The notes under the pieces: generated by a model | What the model was told of the DNA's origin: nothing | Seen by the model: only the letters and a program-made list of their open reading frames with translations | Database searches by the model: none | Source of the DNA: Pseudomonas sp. BBP2017 | Lineage (GTDB): Bacteria; Pseudomonadota; Gammaproteobacteria; Pseudomonadales; Pseudomonadaceae | Reading direction: 5' to 3' | Assembly (NCBI RefSeq): GCF_003024385.1 | Contig: NZ_PVZN01000012.1 | Coordinates: 62,001-126,000 of the forward strand | DNA length: 64,000 bases | Program-made: the position numbers and the translations under genes | Shown here: in pieces, positions 11,162 to 19,696 of the stretch | Layout: the number at the start of each line of letters is the position of its first letter | Numbering within the stretch: position 1 is the stretch's first letter

Positions 11162-12361
11162 ATGTCTGGTAATCGTGGTGTGGTGTATCTCGGCGCCGGC
11201 AAGGTCGAGGTGCAGAAAATTGACTACCCGAAAATGCAGGATCCGCGTGGCAAGAAGATCGAGCACGGGGTGATTCTCAGGGTGGTATCCACCAATATCT
11301 GTGGCTCCGACCAGCACATGGTTCGTGGCCGTACCACTGCCCAGGTCGGCCTGGTGCTGGGCCATGAAATCACCGGCGAAGTGATCGAGAAGGGCCGCGA
11401 CGTGGAGAACCTGCAGATCGGCGATCTGGTCTCCGTCCCGTTCAACGTCGCCTGTGGCCGCTGCCGCTCCTGCAAGGAACAACACACCGGCGTCTGCCTG
11501 ACGGTTAACCCGGCTCGCGCCGGTGGTGCCTACGGCTATGTCGACATGGGCGACTGGACCGGTGGCCAGGCCGAATACGTACTGGTGCCTTACGCCGATT
11601 TCAACCTGCTGAAACTGCCCAATCGCGACAAGGCCATGGAGAAAATCCGCGACCTGACCTGCCTCTCCGACATTCTGCCGACCGGCTATCACGGCGCGGT
11701 AACTGCCGGTGTTGGCCCGGGTAGTTCGGTCTACATCGCCGGTGCCGGTCCTGTGGGCCTGGCGGCGGCGGCTTCGGCGCGCCTGCTGGGCGCCGCGGTG
11801 GTGATCGTCGGCGATGTGAACCCGGTGCGTCTGGCTCACGCCAAGGCACAAGGTTTCGAAATCGCCGACCTGTCCCAGGACACCCCGCTACACGAGCAGA
11901 TCGCCAACCTGCTGGGCGAGCCAGAAGTGGATTGCGCGGTTGATGCCGTCGGCTTCGAAGCTCGTGGTCATGGCCATGCCGGTGCCAAACATGAAGCGCC
12001 GGCTACTGTGCTCAACTCGTTGATGGGCGTGGTCCGCGTTGCTGGCAAGATCGGCATTCCCGGCCTGTATGTCACTGAAGATCCGGGTGCGGTGGATGCC
12101 GCGGCGAAGATCGGTAGCCTGAGCATTCGCTTCGGCCTGGGTTGGGCCAAGTCGCACAGCTTCCACACCGGGCAAACCCCGGTGATGAAGTACAACCGCC
12201 AGCTGATGCAGGCGATCATGTGGGACCGCATCAACATTGCCGAAGTGGTGGGCGTGCAGGTGATCAGCCTGGATCAGGCGCCTGAAGGGTATGGCGAGTT
12301 TGATGCAGGGGTGCCGAAGAAATTCGTTATTGATCCGCACAAGCTGTTCAGCGCGGCGTAA
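11162..12361 (+). CDS. fdhA: Glutathione-independent formaldehyde dehydrogenase
   Basis: Zinc- and NAD-dependent medium-chain dehydrogenase of 399 residues that oxidises formaldehyde to formate without glutathione. Catalytic zinc ligands are visible at Cys47 (NICGSD) and His68 (LGHE). The structural zinc cluster is Cys98, Cys101, Cys104 and Cys112. The Rossmann motif VYIAGAGPVGLAAAASA follows. The sequence fits the well-studied P. putida enzyme very closely. As the last gene of the sox block it removes formaldehyde released when sarcosine oxidase works without enough THF. Confidence 0.95.
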   Translation: MSGNRGVVYLGAGKVEVQKIDYPKMQDPRGKKIEHGVILRVVSTNICGSDQHMVRGRTTAQVGLVLGHEITGEVIEKGRDVENLQIGDLVSVPFNVACGRCRSCKEQHTGVCLTVNPARAGGAYGYVDMGDWTGGQAEYVLVPYADFNLLKLPNRDKAMEKIRDLTCLSDILPTGYHGAVTAGVGPGSSVYIAGAGPVGLAAAASARLLGAAVVIVGDVNPVRLAHAKAQGFEIADLSQDTPLHEQIANLLGEPEVDCAVDAVGFEARGHGHAGAKHEAPATVLNSLMGVVRVAGKIGIPGLYVTEDPGAVDAAAKIGSLSIRFGLGWAKSHSFHTGQTPVMKYNRQLMQAIMWDRINIAEVVGVQVISLDQAPEGYGEFDAGVPKKFVIDPHKLFSAA

Positions 12362-12366
12362 GACCA

Positions 12367-12429
12367 TCGCGGGGCAAGCCTGCTCCCACCAGATTTTGAG
12401 ATCCCGGTGGGAGCGGGCTTGCCCCGCGA
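12367..12429. repeat. REP inverted pair downstream of the RAYT gene
   Basis: Two facing REP copies lie between fdhA and the 3' end of the transposase gene. The left copy has one change (AAGCCTGCTC). Together with the copy at 12997-13019 they flank the transposase gene, the usual arrangement for this element type. Confidence 0.88.
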
Positions 12430-12434
12430 TGCTG

Positions 12435-12890
12435 TCAAAGCCAGACCGCATCCCAATGCGGATAATCCCCAAGCTTTGTTACCAGCCCAGCCCTCAGCGG
12501 GTTGGCCACCACATAGCGCGCCACCACCCGCACCTTTTCATCCCGCCGCAACGCATGATCATGATACCCAGGCTGCCACAGCTTGCCCTGCAACGTGCCT
12601 TGCTTGTACAGCGCACACCGGCTGCGGGATTTGAAGCGGCGCATCAGGCAGGCCAGTGAGCCATGCTGCAGCTCGATCAGCCAGTGCACATGATCCGGCA
12701 TTACCACCCAGGCCAGAGTACGTGCGGCGCCTTCAATTTGCGCTTGGTGGAACTGTGCCGGAATGCAGCGAGCGGCCTGGAAACTCTCGAATATCGGTTC
12801 TCGATTGCGGGTAATGCTGGTCAGCAGGTAATAGCGGCCGGGCTCGGAGAACCGGCCCCGGCGCAGGCGGTGGGACGCGGGACTGTCCAT
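12435..12890 (-). CDS. REP-associated tyrosine transposase (RAYT)
   Basis: Y1/HUH-type single-strand nuclease (151 residues) of the TnpA-REP family, thought to have spread REP sequences and now usually a single vertically inherited gene. The metal-binding His67-x-His69 is visible in WVVMPDHVHWLIEL. The likely catalytic Tyr126 is in RYVVANPLRAGLV, and the C-terminal HWDAVWL is typical. The start at 12890 follows AAGGATCC; a longer in-frame extension would run back through a REP copy and does not look coding. REPs of one family flank it on both sides. The gene appears intact. Confidence 0.9.
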   Translation of the reverse strand: MDSPASHRLRRGRFSEPGRYYLLTSITRNREPIFESFQAARCIPAQFHQAQIEGAARTLAWVVMPDHVHWLIELQHGSLACLMRRFKSRSRCALYKQGTLQGKLWQPGYHDHALRRDEKVRVVARYVVANPLRAGLVTKLGDYPHWDAVWL

Positions 12891-12996
12891 GTCGTGGATC
12901 CTTGAAAGGTGAATTCTCAAGGTAGCTGTCGAGCGGTGGAGGCACCGGACCGAACTGGATCTCAATGTTGCCAATGGCAATTGGAAGCAACCCCCG

Positions 12997-13019
12997 GTGG
13001 GAGCGGGCTTGCCCCGCGA
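12997..13019. repeat. Single REP copy upstream of the RAYT gene
   Basis: One complete REP copy (core GGGAGCGGGCTTGCCCC) lies about 107 bases before the transposase start codon. With the pair on the other side it makes a REP-RAYT-REP locus. Confidence 0.85.
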
Positions 13020-13107
13020 AGAGGCCATCACTACCCGGGGAACATTCCCCCGCCCACGCAGTCCAACCCTCGTTTCCCCCCGCCTTTACGGCTGACGAGG
13101 TCTATTC

Positions 13108-13674
13108 ATGAAACGTTTCGCACTGGTCACCCTGATGACCCTGGCTGCCAGCCCGGTGTTTGCCTTCAACCTCAGCGATGCGGCCAACGCGGTGTCCGCC
13201 ATGCAAGGCAACACGGACGGTGCTGCTGTGCAGGCGCCAGCCGCCTCGGCGAATCTGCTCAACACCCTCGGCAGCGAGCTGAAAATCACCCCGGAACAAG
13301 CCATTGGTGGCACCGGTGCCTTGCTCGGCATGGCCCGTAATCAACTCAGCAGTACCGACTATGAACAATTGAGCAACGCCGTGCCGGGCCTTGATCTGCT
13401 GTCTGGCGAAAACGCCTTGGGCGGGCTGAGCGGGCTGGGCGAGCTGCTCGGTAAGAGCGGCAATTCGTCGGCCTTGAGCAATGCCCTGGGCGGCAACGTC
13501 AAAGACACCAATGACCTGAACAACGCCTTCAGTGCCTTGGGCATGGACACCGGCATGATCGGCCAGTTCGCCCCGCTGATTTTGCAGTACCTCGGTCAGC
13601 AGGGCGTTACCGGTTCGCTGTTGCAGAGCCTCGGCGGTCTGTGGGGCGCGCCGCCTACAGTGCCGTCGGTGTAA
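13108..13674 (+). CDS. DUF2780 secreted protein
   Basis: Protein of 188 residues with a clear signal peptide (MKRFALVTLMTLAASPVFA) and a small-residue-rich mature part with many GGLSGLGELLG-type segments. This matches the DUF2780 (VcgC/VcgE-like) family as I remember it; the function is unknown. The lack of cysteines and membrane segments suggests a periplasmic or secreted soluble protein. GACGAGG precedes the ATG. It stands alone between the RAYT locus and a converging acyltransferase gene. Confidence 0.75.
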   Translation: MKRFALVTLMTLAASPVFAFNLSDAANAVSAMQGNTDGAAVQAPAASANLLNTLGSELKITPEQAIGGTGALLGMARNQLSSTDYEQLSNAVPGLDLLSGENALGGLSGLGELLGKSGNSSALSNALGGNVKDTNDLNNAFSALGMDTGMIGQFAPLILQYLGQQGVTGSLLQSLGGLWGAPPTVPSV

Positions 13675-13709
13675 CGGCGCTCAGGCTGCTTCGAAGAAAT
13701 CTACCCTGC

Positions 13710-14603
13710 TCACCGGGCGGCGAAATCCGCCCGCAATGCTTCAATCCGCTGGTCCTTGTCGCTCCACAGCTGGTTGACCCAGTCCTGCACGGTCTGGCGC
13801 AACAGCGGATCGTTTTCGTAGTCGCCATCCCACAGCGCCGGGTCCAGTTCGTGCACCTGGATGTCGATGATCACTTTCGGCACTGCGCCACTGAGCAGGT
13901 CCCAGAAGCCCGGCGCTTTGTCTCCGGGGTAGACGATCGTGATGTCAAGCAAGGCATCGAGCTGTTCGCCCAGCGCCGCCAGCACAAATGCGATACCACC
14001 GGCTTTGGGTTTGAGCAGGTGCTTGTAGGGTGACTGCTGGGCCGCACGTTTGGCTTCGGTGAAGCGCGTGCCTTCGAGGTAATTGACCACGGTTACCGGC
14101 TGGCGCTTGAACAACTCGCAGGCCGCCTTGGTGATTTCCAGGTCCTGGCCTTTGAGGTGCGGATGCTGGGCCAGAAACGCTTTGCTGTAGCGCTTCATGA
14201 ACGGGTAATCCAGTGCCAACCAGGCCAGGCCTAGCAGCGGCACCCAGATCAGCTCTTTTTTCAGGAAGAACTTGAAGAACGGAATGCGCCGGTTGAGCGC
14301 CTGGATCAGTGCCGGGATATCGACCCAACTCTGGTGGTTGCTGATGGCCAGGTAGGATGTGTCCAGGCGCAGGTCATCAGCGCCGCGCACATCCCACACC
14401 GTGGGAATGCACAGGTGGAAAATCAGTTTGTCGATTTCAGACCAGGTTTCGGCGATCCACATCACCGTCCATGAGGCATAGTCACGGTAACGGCCGGGCA
14501 GGACCAGTTTGAGCAGGGCAAAGACTATCAATGGGCCGATCAGGACCAGGGTGTTGAGCAGCAACAGCAAGGTCACAAGAATGCCCGTCAGCAAGCGGCG
14601 CAT
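13710..14603 (-). CDS. 1-acyl-glycerol-phosphate-type acyltransferase (PlsC/YihG family)
   Basis: Membrane-bound acyltransferase of 297 residues. A strongly hydrophobic N terminus (about 4-34) is followed by the catalytic H-x4-D motif NHQSWVD (His90, Asp95). The acceptor-binding EGTRFTEAK motif lies near residue 160. The arrangement fits the YihG/LCLAT-like branch of PlsC enzymes, which acylate lysophospholipids. The start at 14603 places the membrane segment directly at the N terminus; a longer in-frame extension of 33 residues is not hydrophobic and seems unlikely. The exact acyl acceptor cannot be told from sequence. Confidence 0.85.
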   Translation of the reverse strand: MRRLLTGILVTLLLLLNTLVLIGPLIVFALLKLVLPGRYRDYASWTVMWIAETWSEIDKLIFHLCIPTVWDVRGADDLRLDTSYLAISNHQSWVDIPALIQALNRRIPFFKFFLKKELIWVPLLGLAWLALDYPFMKRYSKAFLAQHPHLKGQDLEITKAACELFKRQPVTVVNYLEGTRFTEAKRAAQQSPYKHLLKPKAGGIAFVLAALGEQLDALLDITIVYPGDKAPGFWDLLSGAVPKVIIDIQVHELDPALWDGDYENDPLLRQTVQDWVNQLWSDKDQRIEALRADFAAR

Positions 14604-14784
14604 AAGCAAGCTCTTATTTTCAAGTAAGCGGGCGGCGATGATAAGCAGCCTCTCGGCATACGCCAAATGCTCAGGTCTGCTCGGCTGGGACAAATGTTTC
14701 ACATTGTATTGAATAAGCTATTAACGCGAACCTATCCTGCCTTCGCAGTCTAAACACTGTCTTATCTCAAGGAAGCGGATCCCT

Positions 14785-15288
14785 GTGAAATCTGTACTTG
14801 CACTACTGGCACTGCTGGCCCTTCCGGTGATGGCTGCCGAGCCGACCCTGTATGGCCGTTACGAATACATCACGCTGCCGGAGTTTGGCGGTGAAACCCT
14901 CAAGGCGAAAATGGACACCGGGGCCCTGACCGCGTCGTTGTCGGCCAAAGACATCGAGCTTTTCACCCGCGATGGCGAAGAGTGGGTGCGTTTCCGGCTG
15001 GCGACCAAGGACTCCAGCGGCAAGGTCTACGAACACAAGCTGGCGCGCATCAGCAAAATCAAGAACCGCGCCGATGAAGATGAAGACGGTGAAGGGGCAG
15101 AGATAAGCAAGCGTCCGGTGGTTGACCTTGAGCTGTGCCTGGGCGATGTCAAACGTACTGTGGAGGTTAATCTGACCGACCGCAGCAGCTTCAACTATCC
15201 ACTGCTGATCGGTGCCAAGGCCTTGCGTGAGTTCAAGGCGGCGGTGAACCCGGCGCGGCGCTTCACGGCGGGCAAGCCTGAGTGCTGA
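14785..15288 (+). CDS. Exported retropepsin-like protein (RimB/DUF785 family)
   Basis: Protein of 167 residues beginning at GTG after AAGGAAG. A short signal peptide (about 1-18, ending VMAAEP) suggests export. The remainder is the retropepsin-like domain often annotated as ATP-dependent zinc protease or RimK-associated RimB. The aspartic-protease motif MDTGALTASL puts the likely catalytic Asp at 44, and YPLLIGAKALREF matches the family's C-terminal motif. An acidic insert (DEDEDGEGAE) sits in the middle. It directly precedes creBCD, a placement I also recall for the P. aeruginosa homologue. Its substrate is unknown. Confidence 0.75.
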   Translation: MKSVLALLALLALPVMAAEPTLYGRYEYITLPEFGGETLKAKMDTGALTASLSAKDIELFTRDGEEWVRFRLATKDSSGKVYEHKLARISKIKNRADEDEDGEGAEISKRPVVDLELCLGDVKRTVEVNLTDRSSFNYPLLIGAKALREFKAAVNPARRFTAGKPEC

Positions 15289-15378
15289 TAGACGGTGGGA
15301 GAGAAACATCCTATGGGCCTTGCCAGGCACCCAAGAATCTCCTACAAGTTCAACACCCCTGTGCCAGGCCCGGATGCC

Positions 15379-16059
15379 ATGCCCCACATACTCATTGTCG
15401 AAGACGAAGCGGCCATCGCCGATACGCTGATTTTTGCCCTGCAAGGCGATGGTCACAGCACCGAGTGGGTCACTCTGGGCGGTGCCGCGCTCGAGCAACA
15501 ACGTCAACGACCCGCCGACTTGATCATTCTCGACATCGGTCTGCCGGATATCAGCGGTTTTGAAACCTGTCGGCAGTTGCGGCGCTTCAGCGAAGTGCCG
15601 GTGATGTTCCTCAGTGCCCGCGACGGTGAAATCGACCGTGTGGTGGGCCTGGAAATCGGCGCCGACGACTATGTCGTCAAACCCTTCAGCCCGCGGGAAG
15701 TCGCGGCACGGGTGCGGGCAATCCTCAAGCGTATGGCACCGCGCGCCGAGCCTGTGATGGCGCCTGTGTTGTTCCAGGTCGATACCCTGCGCATGCAGAT
15801 CAGCTATCGCGGCCAACCCCTGAGCCTGACGCGCCACGAATTCCGCCTGTTACAAAGCCTGCTGGAACAGCCCGAGCGGGTGTTCAGCCGCGAGCTACTG
15901 CTCGATGCCGTCGGGGTGCCCGCCGACGCGGGTTATGAACGTAGCATCGACAGCCATATCAAGAGTCTGCGCGCCAAACTGCGCCAGGTGGCCACCGACG
16001 CCGAGCCGATCCAGACCCACCGTGGCCTGGGTTACAGCTACAGCCCGAGCCACAGCTGA
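15379..16059 (+). CDS. creB: Two-component response regulator CreB
   Basis: OmpR-type regulator of 226 residues with an N-terminal receiver and a C-terminal winged helix. The phospho-acceptor is Asp52 (LIILDIGLPD), with acidic residues in VEDE and the conserved Lys in VVKPF. CreB with CreC controls an envelope and beta-lactam stress regulon, with creD as the best-known target. The start MPHILIVEDE is the family N terminus. An in-frame ATG at 15313 has a better ribosome site (GGGAGAG) and would add 22 residues, so the start is not settled. The gene overlaps creC by one base. Confidence 0.9.
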   Translation: MPHILIVEDEAAIADTLIFALQGDGHSTEWVTLGGAALEQQRQRPADLIILDIGLPDISGFETCRQLRRFSEVPVMFLSARDGEIDRVVGLEIGADDYVVKPFSPREVAARVRAILKRMAPRAEPVMAPVLFQVDTLRMQISYRGQPLSLTRHEFRLLQSLLEQPERVFSRELLLDAVGVPADAGYERSIDSHIKSLRAKLRQVATDAEPIQTHRGLGYSYSPSHS

Positions 16060-17492
16060 TGCGCTTAGGGATCCGCATCTTCCTGGTCTACTTCCTGTTT
16101 GTCGGGTTGACCGGCTATTTCATTCTCAGCACCGTGCGTGAACAGATCCGCCCCGGAGTACGCCAGTCCACGGAAGAAACCCTGGTGGACACCGCCAACC
16201 TGCTCGCCGAAATCCTTCACGACGACGTCAAGGCCGGTACCCTCGGCCAGAGCCGCTTGCCGCAGGTGTTGCGTGCCTACGGCCAGCGCCAGCCGAATGC
16301 CGATATCTGGGGGCTGTCGAAGAATCAGGTCAACCATCGCATCTATGTTACCGATGCCAAGGGCATTGTCCTGCTCGACTCCAGTGGTGCGGCGGTGGGC
16401 CAGGACTACTCTCGCTGGAACGACGTCTACCTGACTCTGCGCGGTGAGTATGGTGCGCGTTCGACCCGCAGCGATCCGGATGATCCCGAGTCGTCGGTCA
16501 TGCACGTCGCCGCGCCGATTCTCGATGAAGGCAAGATCATCGGTGTGGTCACTGTGGCCAAGCCGAACAAGTCATTGCAGCCGTATATCGATCGCTCCGA
16601 GCAGCGTTTGCTGTACCTGGGGTTGGGCCTGATCGGCCTGGGCTTGCTGGTCGGTGCCGTGCTGTCCTGGTGGCTGGCCCGTTCGCTACGACGCCTGACC
16701 CATTACGCCCAGGCCGTCAGCGAAGGTGAGCGCACCGCACTGCCGCACTATCGCGGTGGAGAGTTGGGGCAGCTGGCGGCGGCGGTGGAGCGTATGCGCA
16801 CCCAACTGGAAGGCAAGGACTATGTCGAGCGCTATGTTCACACCCTGACCCATGAGCTCAAGAGCCCGCTGGCTGCCATTCGCGGAGCCTCGGAGCTGCT
16901 CCAGGGCCCGATGCTGGAGGCACAGCGTCAGCGCTTTGCCGACAACATCGAGAGCGAAAGTGCACGCATGCAGCAGTTGATCGAGCGCCTGCTCAACCTG
17001 GCGCAGGTCGAGCAGCTACAAACCCTGGAAGAACAGCAGCATGTGTCGCTGGCTGCTCTGGTCGATGAGCTGTTGGTGGCCCAGAGTGCGCGGATCGAAA
17101 GCAACGGTCTGCAGGTGCGCCAACGTGTACCGGCGAGTACCCGCCTGTTGTGTGAGCCGTTCCTCATGCGCCAGGCCATCGCCAACCTGCTGGACAACGC
17201 CCTGGACTTCACCCCGTCCGGCGGCAAGCTGGTGTTCGAGTTGGAGAAGCAGGGCACACGTGTGGCCCTGAGCCTGTTCAACCAGGGTGAGGCGATTCCC
17301 GACTATGCCTTGGGGCGGGTAAGCGAGCGCTTCTATTCGCTGCCGCGGCCGTTCAGCGGGCGCAAGAGTACCGGGCTGGGGCTGAACTTTGTCGAGGAAG
17401 TGATGCAGCTGCATGGTGGTTCGCTGGAAGTTGCCAACGTTGAGGACGGTGTACGGGTGCGGTTGTGGCTGCCGGCCAAACGCCTGGACTGA
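16059..17492 (+). CDS. creC: Sensor histidine kinase CreC
   Basis: Inner-membrane sensor kinase of 477 residues. Membrane helix 1 spans about 6-26. A periplasmic sensor of about 155 residues follows, then helix 2 (about 184-207), a HAMP domain, a dimerisation domain with the phosphorylated His265 in HTLTHELKSPLAAIR, and an ATPase domain ending with STGLGLNFVEEV. The ATG shares a base with the creB stop, so the two are translationally coupled. CreC is reported to respond to cell-wall stress in P. aeruginosa. Confidence 0.92.
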   Translation: MRLGIRIFLVYFLFVGLTGYFILSTVREQIRPGVRQSTEETLVDTANLLAEILHDDVKAGTLGQSRLPQVLRAYGQRQPNADIWGLSKNQVNHRIYVTDAKGIVLLDSSGAAVGQDYSRWNDVYLTLRGEYGARSTRSDPDDPESSVMHVAAPILDEGKIIGVVTVAKPNKSLQPYIDRSEQRLLYLGLGLIGLGLLVGAVLSWWLARSLRRLTHYAQAVSEGERTALPHYRGGELGQLAAAVERMRTQLEGKDYVERYVHTLTHELKSPLAAIRGASELLQGPMLEAQRQRFADNIESESARMQQLIERLLNLAQVEQLQTLEEQQHVSLAALVDELLVAQSARIESNGLQVRQRVPASTRLLCEPFLMRQAIANLLDNALDFTPSGGKLVFELEKQGTRVALSLFNQGEAIPDYALGRVSERFYSLPRPFSGRKSTGLGLNFVEEVMQLHGGSLEVANVEDGVRVRLWLPAKRLD

Positions 17493-17495
17493 AAC

Positions 17496-17511
17496 TTCAC
17501 ACACTCTGCAC
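17496..17511. promoter_or_regulatory. cre-tag-like site upstream of creD
   Basis: TTCAC-N6-TGCAC lies between creC and creD, 76 bases before the creD start. It differs by one base from the CreB target TTCAC-N6-TTCAC known in enterobacteria and Aeromonas. Its position suggests that CreB-P drives creD from its own promoter as well as by read-through. Confidence 0.6.
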
Positions 17512-17587
17512 GCAAGCTCCACACATCTCCCCAAGGGCTCCATTTTGAATGCGCAGACTCTGCTCATCGAAACCGGAGTGTTGCCCC

Positions 17588-18922
17588 ATGAGCCGAACCT
17601 TGAGTGTAAAACTTGGCACCATCGCCTTGCTGATTGTGCTGTTGCTGATCCCGCTGCTGATGATCGGCGGCCTGATTGGCGAGCGTCAGCAATTACGTGA
17701 CAACGTCGTACAAGACATCGCCCAGAGTGCGAGTTTCAGCCAACAGATCAGCGGCCCGGTACTGGTGGTGCCGTACCGCAAAACCGAGCGTCGCTGGAAG
17801 ACCGAGGACGGCAATACTTTCCAGGAAACCAAACAAGTCAGTGGTCACCTGTACTTCCTGCCAGAAACCTTCGAGCTGAAGTCGGGCATCGACACCGAAC
17901 TGCGTTCGCGAGGGATTTACCAAGCGCGGCTGTTTCATGCCGACAACCACATCAGTGGTCAATTCAAGGTGCCGGCGAATTGGGGCATTAGCGAAGACCT
18001 TGAAGATTATCGCTTCGAGCCAGCCTTTCTTGCGGTCGGCATCAGTGATATCCGCGGTATCGAAAAGGGCCTTCAATTACAGTTCAATGACCAGCGCCTG
18101 GACTTCCAGGCCGGCACCGGTCTGAGCTGGCTGGGTGGCGGTGTGCACGTGACCCTGAGCCGCCTCGACGGCAAGGCTGAGACCCTGTTCGATTACGCCT
18201 TCGATCTCAGCTTGCAGGGTACTGGTCAGCTGTATGTGCTGCCGGTTGGCCGCAGCACCAGTGTCAGCATGGCGGCTAACTGGCCGCACCCAAGCTTTGT
18301 CGGCAACTACCTGCCCAGCAGCCGCAAGGTCGATGCGGGTGGCTTCTCGGCGCGCTGGCAGACGTCGTTCTTTTCCACCAACCTGGAAGACGCCTTGGCC
18401 CAATGCGCGGTCAACGCCAGTTGCGAGGATTTTCGCGACCGGGCCTTTGGCGTCAGTTTCGTCGACCCGGTGGATCAGTACCTCAAGAGCGAGCGGGCGA
18501 TCAAATATGCGTTGTTGTTCATCGCCCTGACCTTTGCTGGCTTCTTCCTTTTCGAGATTCTCAAGAACCTCAGCGTGCACCCGATTCAGTACGCCCTGGT
18601 GGGTGCGGCACTGGCGCTGTTCTACCTGTTGTTGCTGTCGTTGTCCGAGCATCTGGGGTTTGGCCTGGCCTATCTGCTGTCTGCCGGCGCCTGTGTACTG
18701 CTGATCGGCTTCTATCTGTCTCATGTGCTGCACAGCCTGTTGCGGGCCATGGGCTTTGCCCTGGGGCTGGCGGTGCTCTACGGCATGCTCTACGGGCTGC
18801 TTAGCGCCGAGGACTATGCCTTGCTGATGGGCTCGCTGTTGCTGTTCGGGCTGTTGGGCGTGTTCATGGTCCTGACCCGCCGTCTGGACTGGTACAGCGT
18901 TGGTCAGGGGAAACTGCAATGA
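17588..18922 (+). CDS. creD: Inner-membrane protein CreD
   Basis: CreD/CET family protein of 444 residues. An N-terminal helix (about 9-26) anchors a large, mainly extracytoplasmic domain (about 30-300). A cluster of hydrophobic helices makes up the last 140 residues. The start at 17588 follows CCGGAGTG; an in-frame upstream ATG at 17549 lacks a hydrophobic lead. Expression of creD is the usual read-out of the CreBC system and is linked to beta-lactam response and envelope fitness. The biochemical role is unknown. Confidence 0.92.
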   Translation: MSRTLSVKLGTIALLIVLLLIPLLMIGGLIGERQQLRDNVVQDIAQSASFSQQISGPVLVVPYRKTERRWKTEDGNTFQETKQVSGHLYFLPETFELKSGIDTELRSRGIYQARLFHADNHISGQFKVPANWGISEDLEDYRFEPAFLAVGISDIRGIEKGLQLQFNDQRLDFQAGTGLSWLGGGVHVTLSRLDGKAETLFDYAFDLSLQGTGQLYVLPVGRSTSVSMAANWPHPSFVGNYLPSSRKVDAGGFSARWQTSFFSTNLEDALAQCAVNASCEDFRDRAFGVSFVDPVDQYLKSERAIKYALLFIALTFAGFFLFEILKNLSVHPIQYALVGAALALFYLLLLSLSEHLGFGLAYLLSAGACVLLIGFYLSHVLHSLLRAMGFALGLAVLYGMLYGLLSAEDYALLMGSLLLFGLLGVFMVLTRRLDWYSVGQGKLQ

Positions 18923-18986
18923 GGGGGTTGCGCGAGGAGCGGCGGGTGGGGGCGGTGTTGGCCAGACGGATTGAGCGCTGGCTCAG

Positions 18987-19048
18987 TCGCGGGGCAAGCC
19001 CGCTCCCACAGGAGGTGGATTCATTGTGGGAGCGGGCTTGCCCCGCGA
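18987..19048. repeat. REP inverted pair
   Basis: Two full REP copies face each other between the converging creD and GST genes. They probably form the shared transcription-end structure of this 135-base gap. Confidence 0.88.
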
Positions 19049-19057
19049 GAGGCCCTT

Positions 19058-19687
19058 TCAGACTGAAGGATCAGTAGCCTGCATCGACGCTCGCTGACTC
19101 ACCTCGGCATACCAGGCCGCCAGCTTGGGCTGCTGTTCACGCCAGCCGAAGTCCGGCATGCGCAGATCAAGGTAACCCAGGGCACAGGCCACACCGATGG
19201 CGGCAATGTCGAACGCCGCGCTCAACTCGGCAATATGCTCTTGCTCAAGGTTGGCCAGGCCACGGCGGATCTTGCCCTGCTGGGCTTCGATCCAGCTGTC
19301 CCAGCGTTTTTCTTGCGGACGCAGGAAGGTTTCGTAACGGGTCAGCACCGCGGCGTCCATGATCGCATCGGCCAGGGAGGCGAGGGTCAGGCGATGCCAG
19401 CGCGACCAGCCTTCCCGGGGAATCAGCGGATTACCAACATGCTGCTGGTCGAGGTACTCGCAGATCACCCGGCTGTCGTGCAGCACGCTACCGTCAGCCA
19501 GGCGCAGGGCCGGGATTTTCCCGGCCGGGTTGCCCTGGTTGAGCTCGGCAACCGGATTGACCGGCGTCAGGTTGACGCTCTGCAGCGCTACGCGCTCGGT
19601 TTGCCCGGTCTCGTGCAGCACCACCATGACCTTGCGCACGAAGGGCGAAGCCGGGGAGTAGAACAGGATCATGCTCGGTGCGGACAT
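19058..19687 (-). CDS. Glutathione S-transferase family protein
   Basis: Cytosolic GST-fold protein of 209 residues. The thioredoxin-like N-terminal domain begins MILFYSPASPFVRKV, where Ser/Tyr residues near position 11 are candidates for activating glutathione. GKIPALRLADGSVLHDSRVICEYLD carries the cis-Pro and the glutathione gamma-glutamyl contact Asp-Ser. The all-helical C-terminal domain follows. It lies 9 bases after msrA on the same strand, suggesting joint expression of two redox-defence functions. The substrate is not predictable. GAGGG precedes the ATG. Confidence 0.88.
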   Translation of the reverse strand: MSAPSMILFYSPASPFVRKVMVVLHETGQTERVALQSVNLTPVNPVAELNQGNPAGKIPALRLADGSVLHDSRVICEYLDQQHVGNPLIPREGWSRWHRLTLASLADAIMDAAVLTRYETFLRPQEKRWDSWIEAQQGKIRRGLANLEQEHIAELSAAFDIAAIGVACALGYLDLRMPDFGWREQQPKLAAWYAEVSQRASMQATDPSV

Positions 19688-19696
19688 GTCGAACCC

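Noticed and set aside
12891..13031. N-terminal extension of the RAYT frame
   Set aside because: It reads through a REP copy and untranslated sequence; the ATG at 12890 has its own ribosome site and gives the family N terminus.
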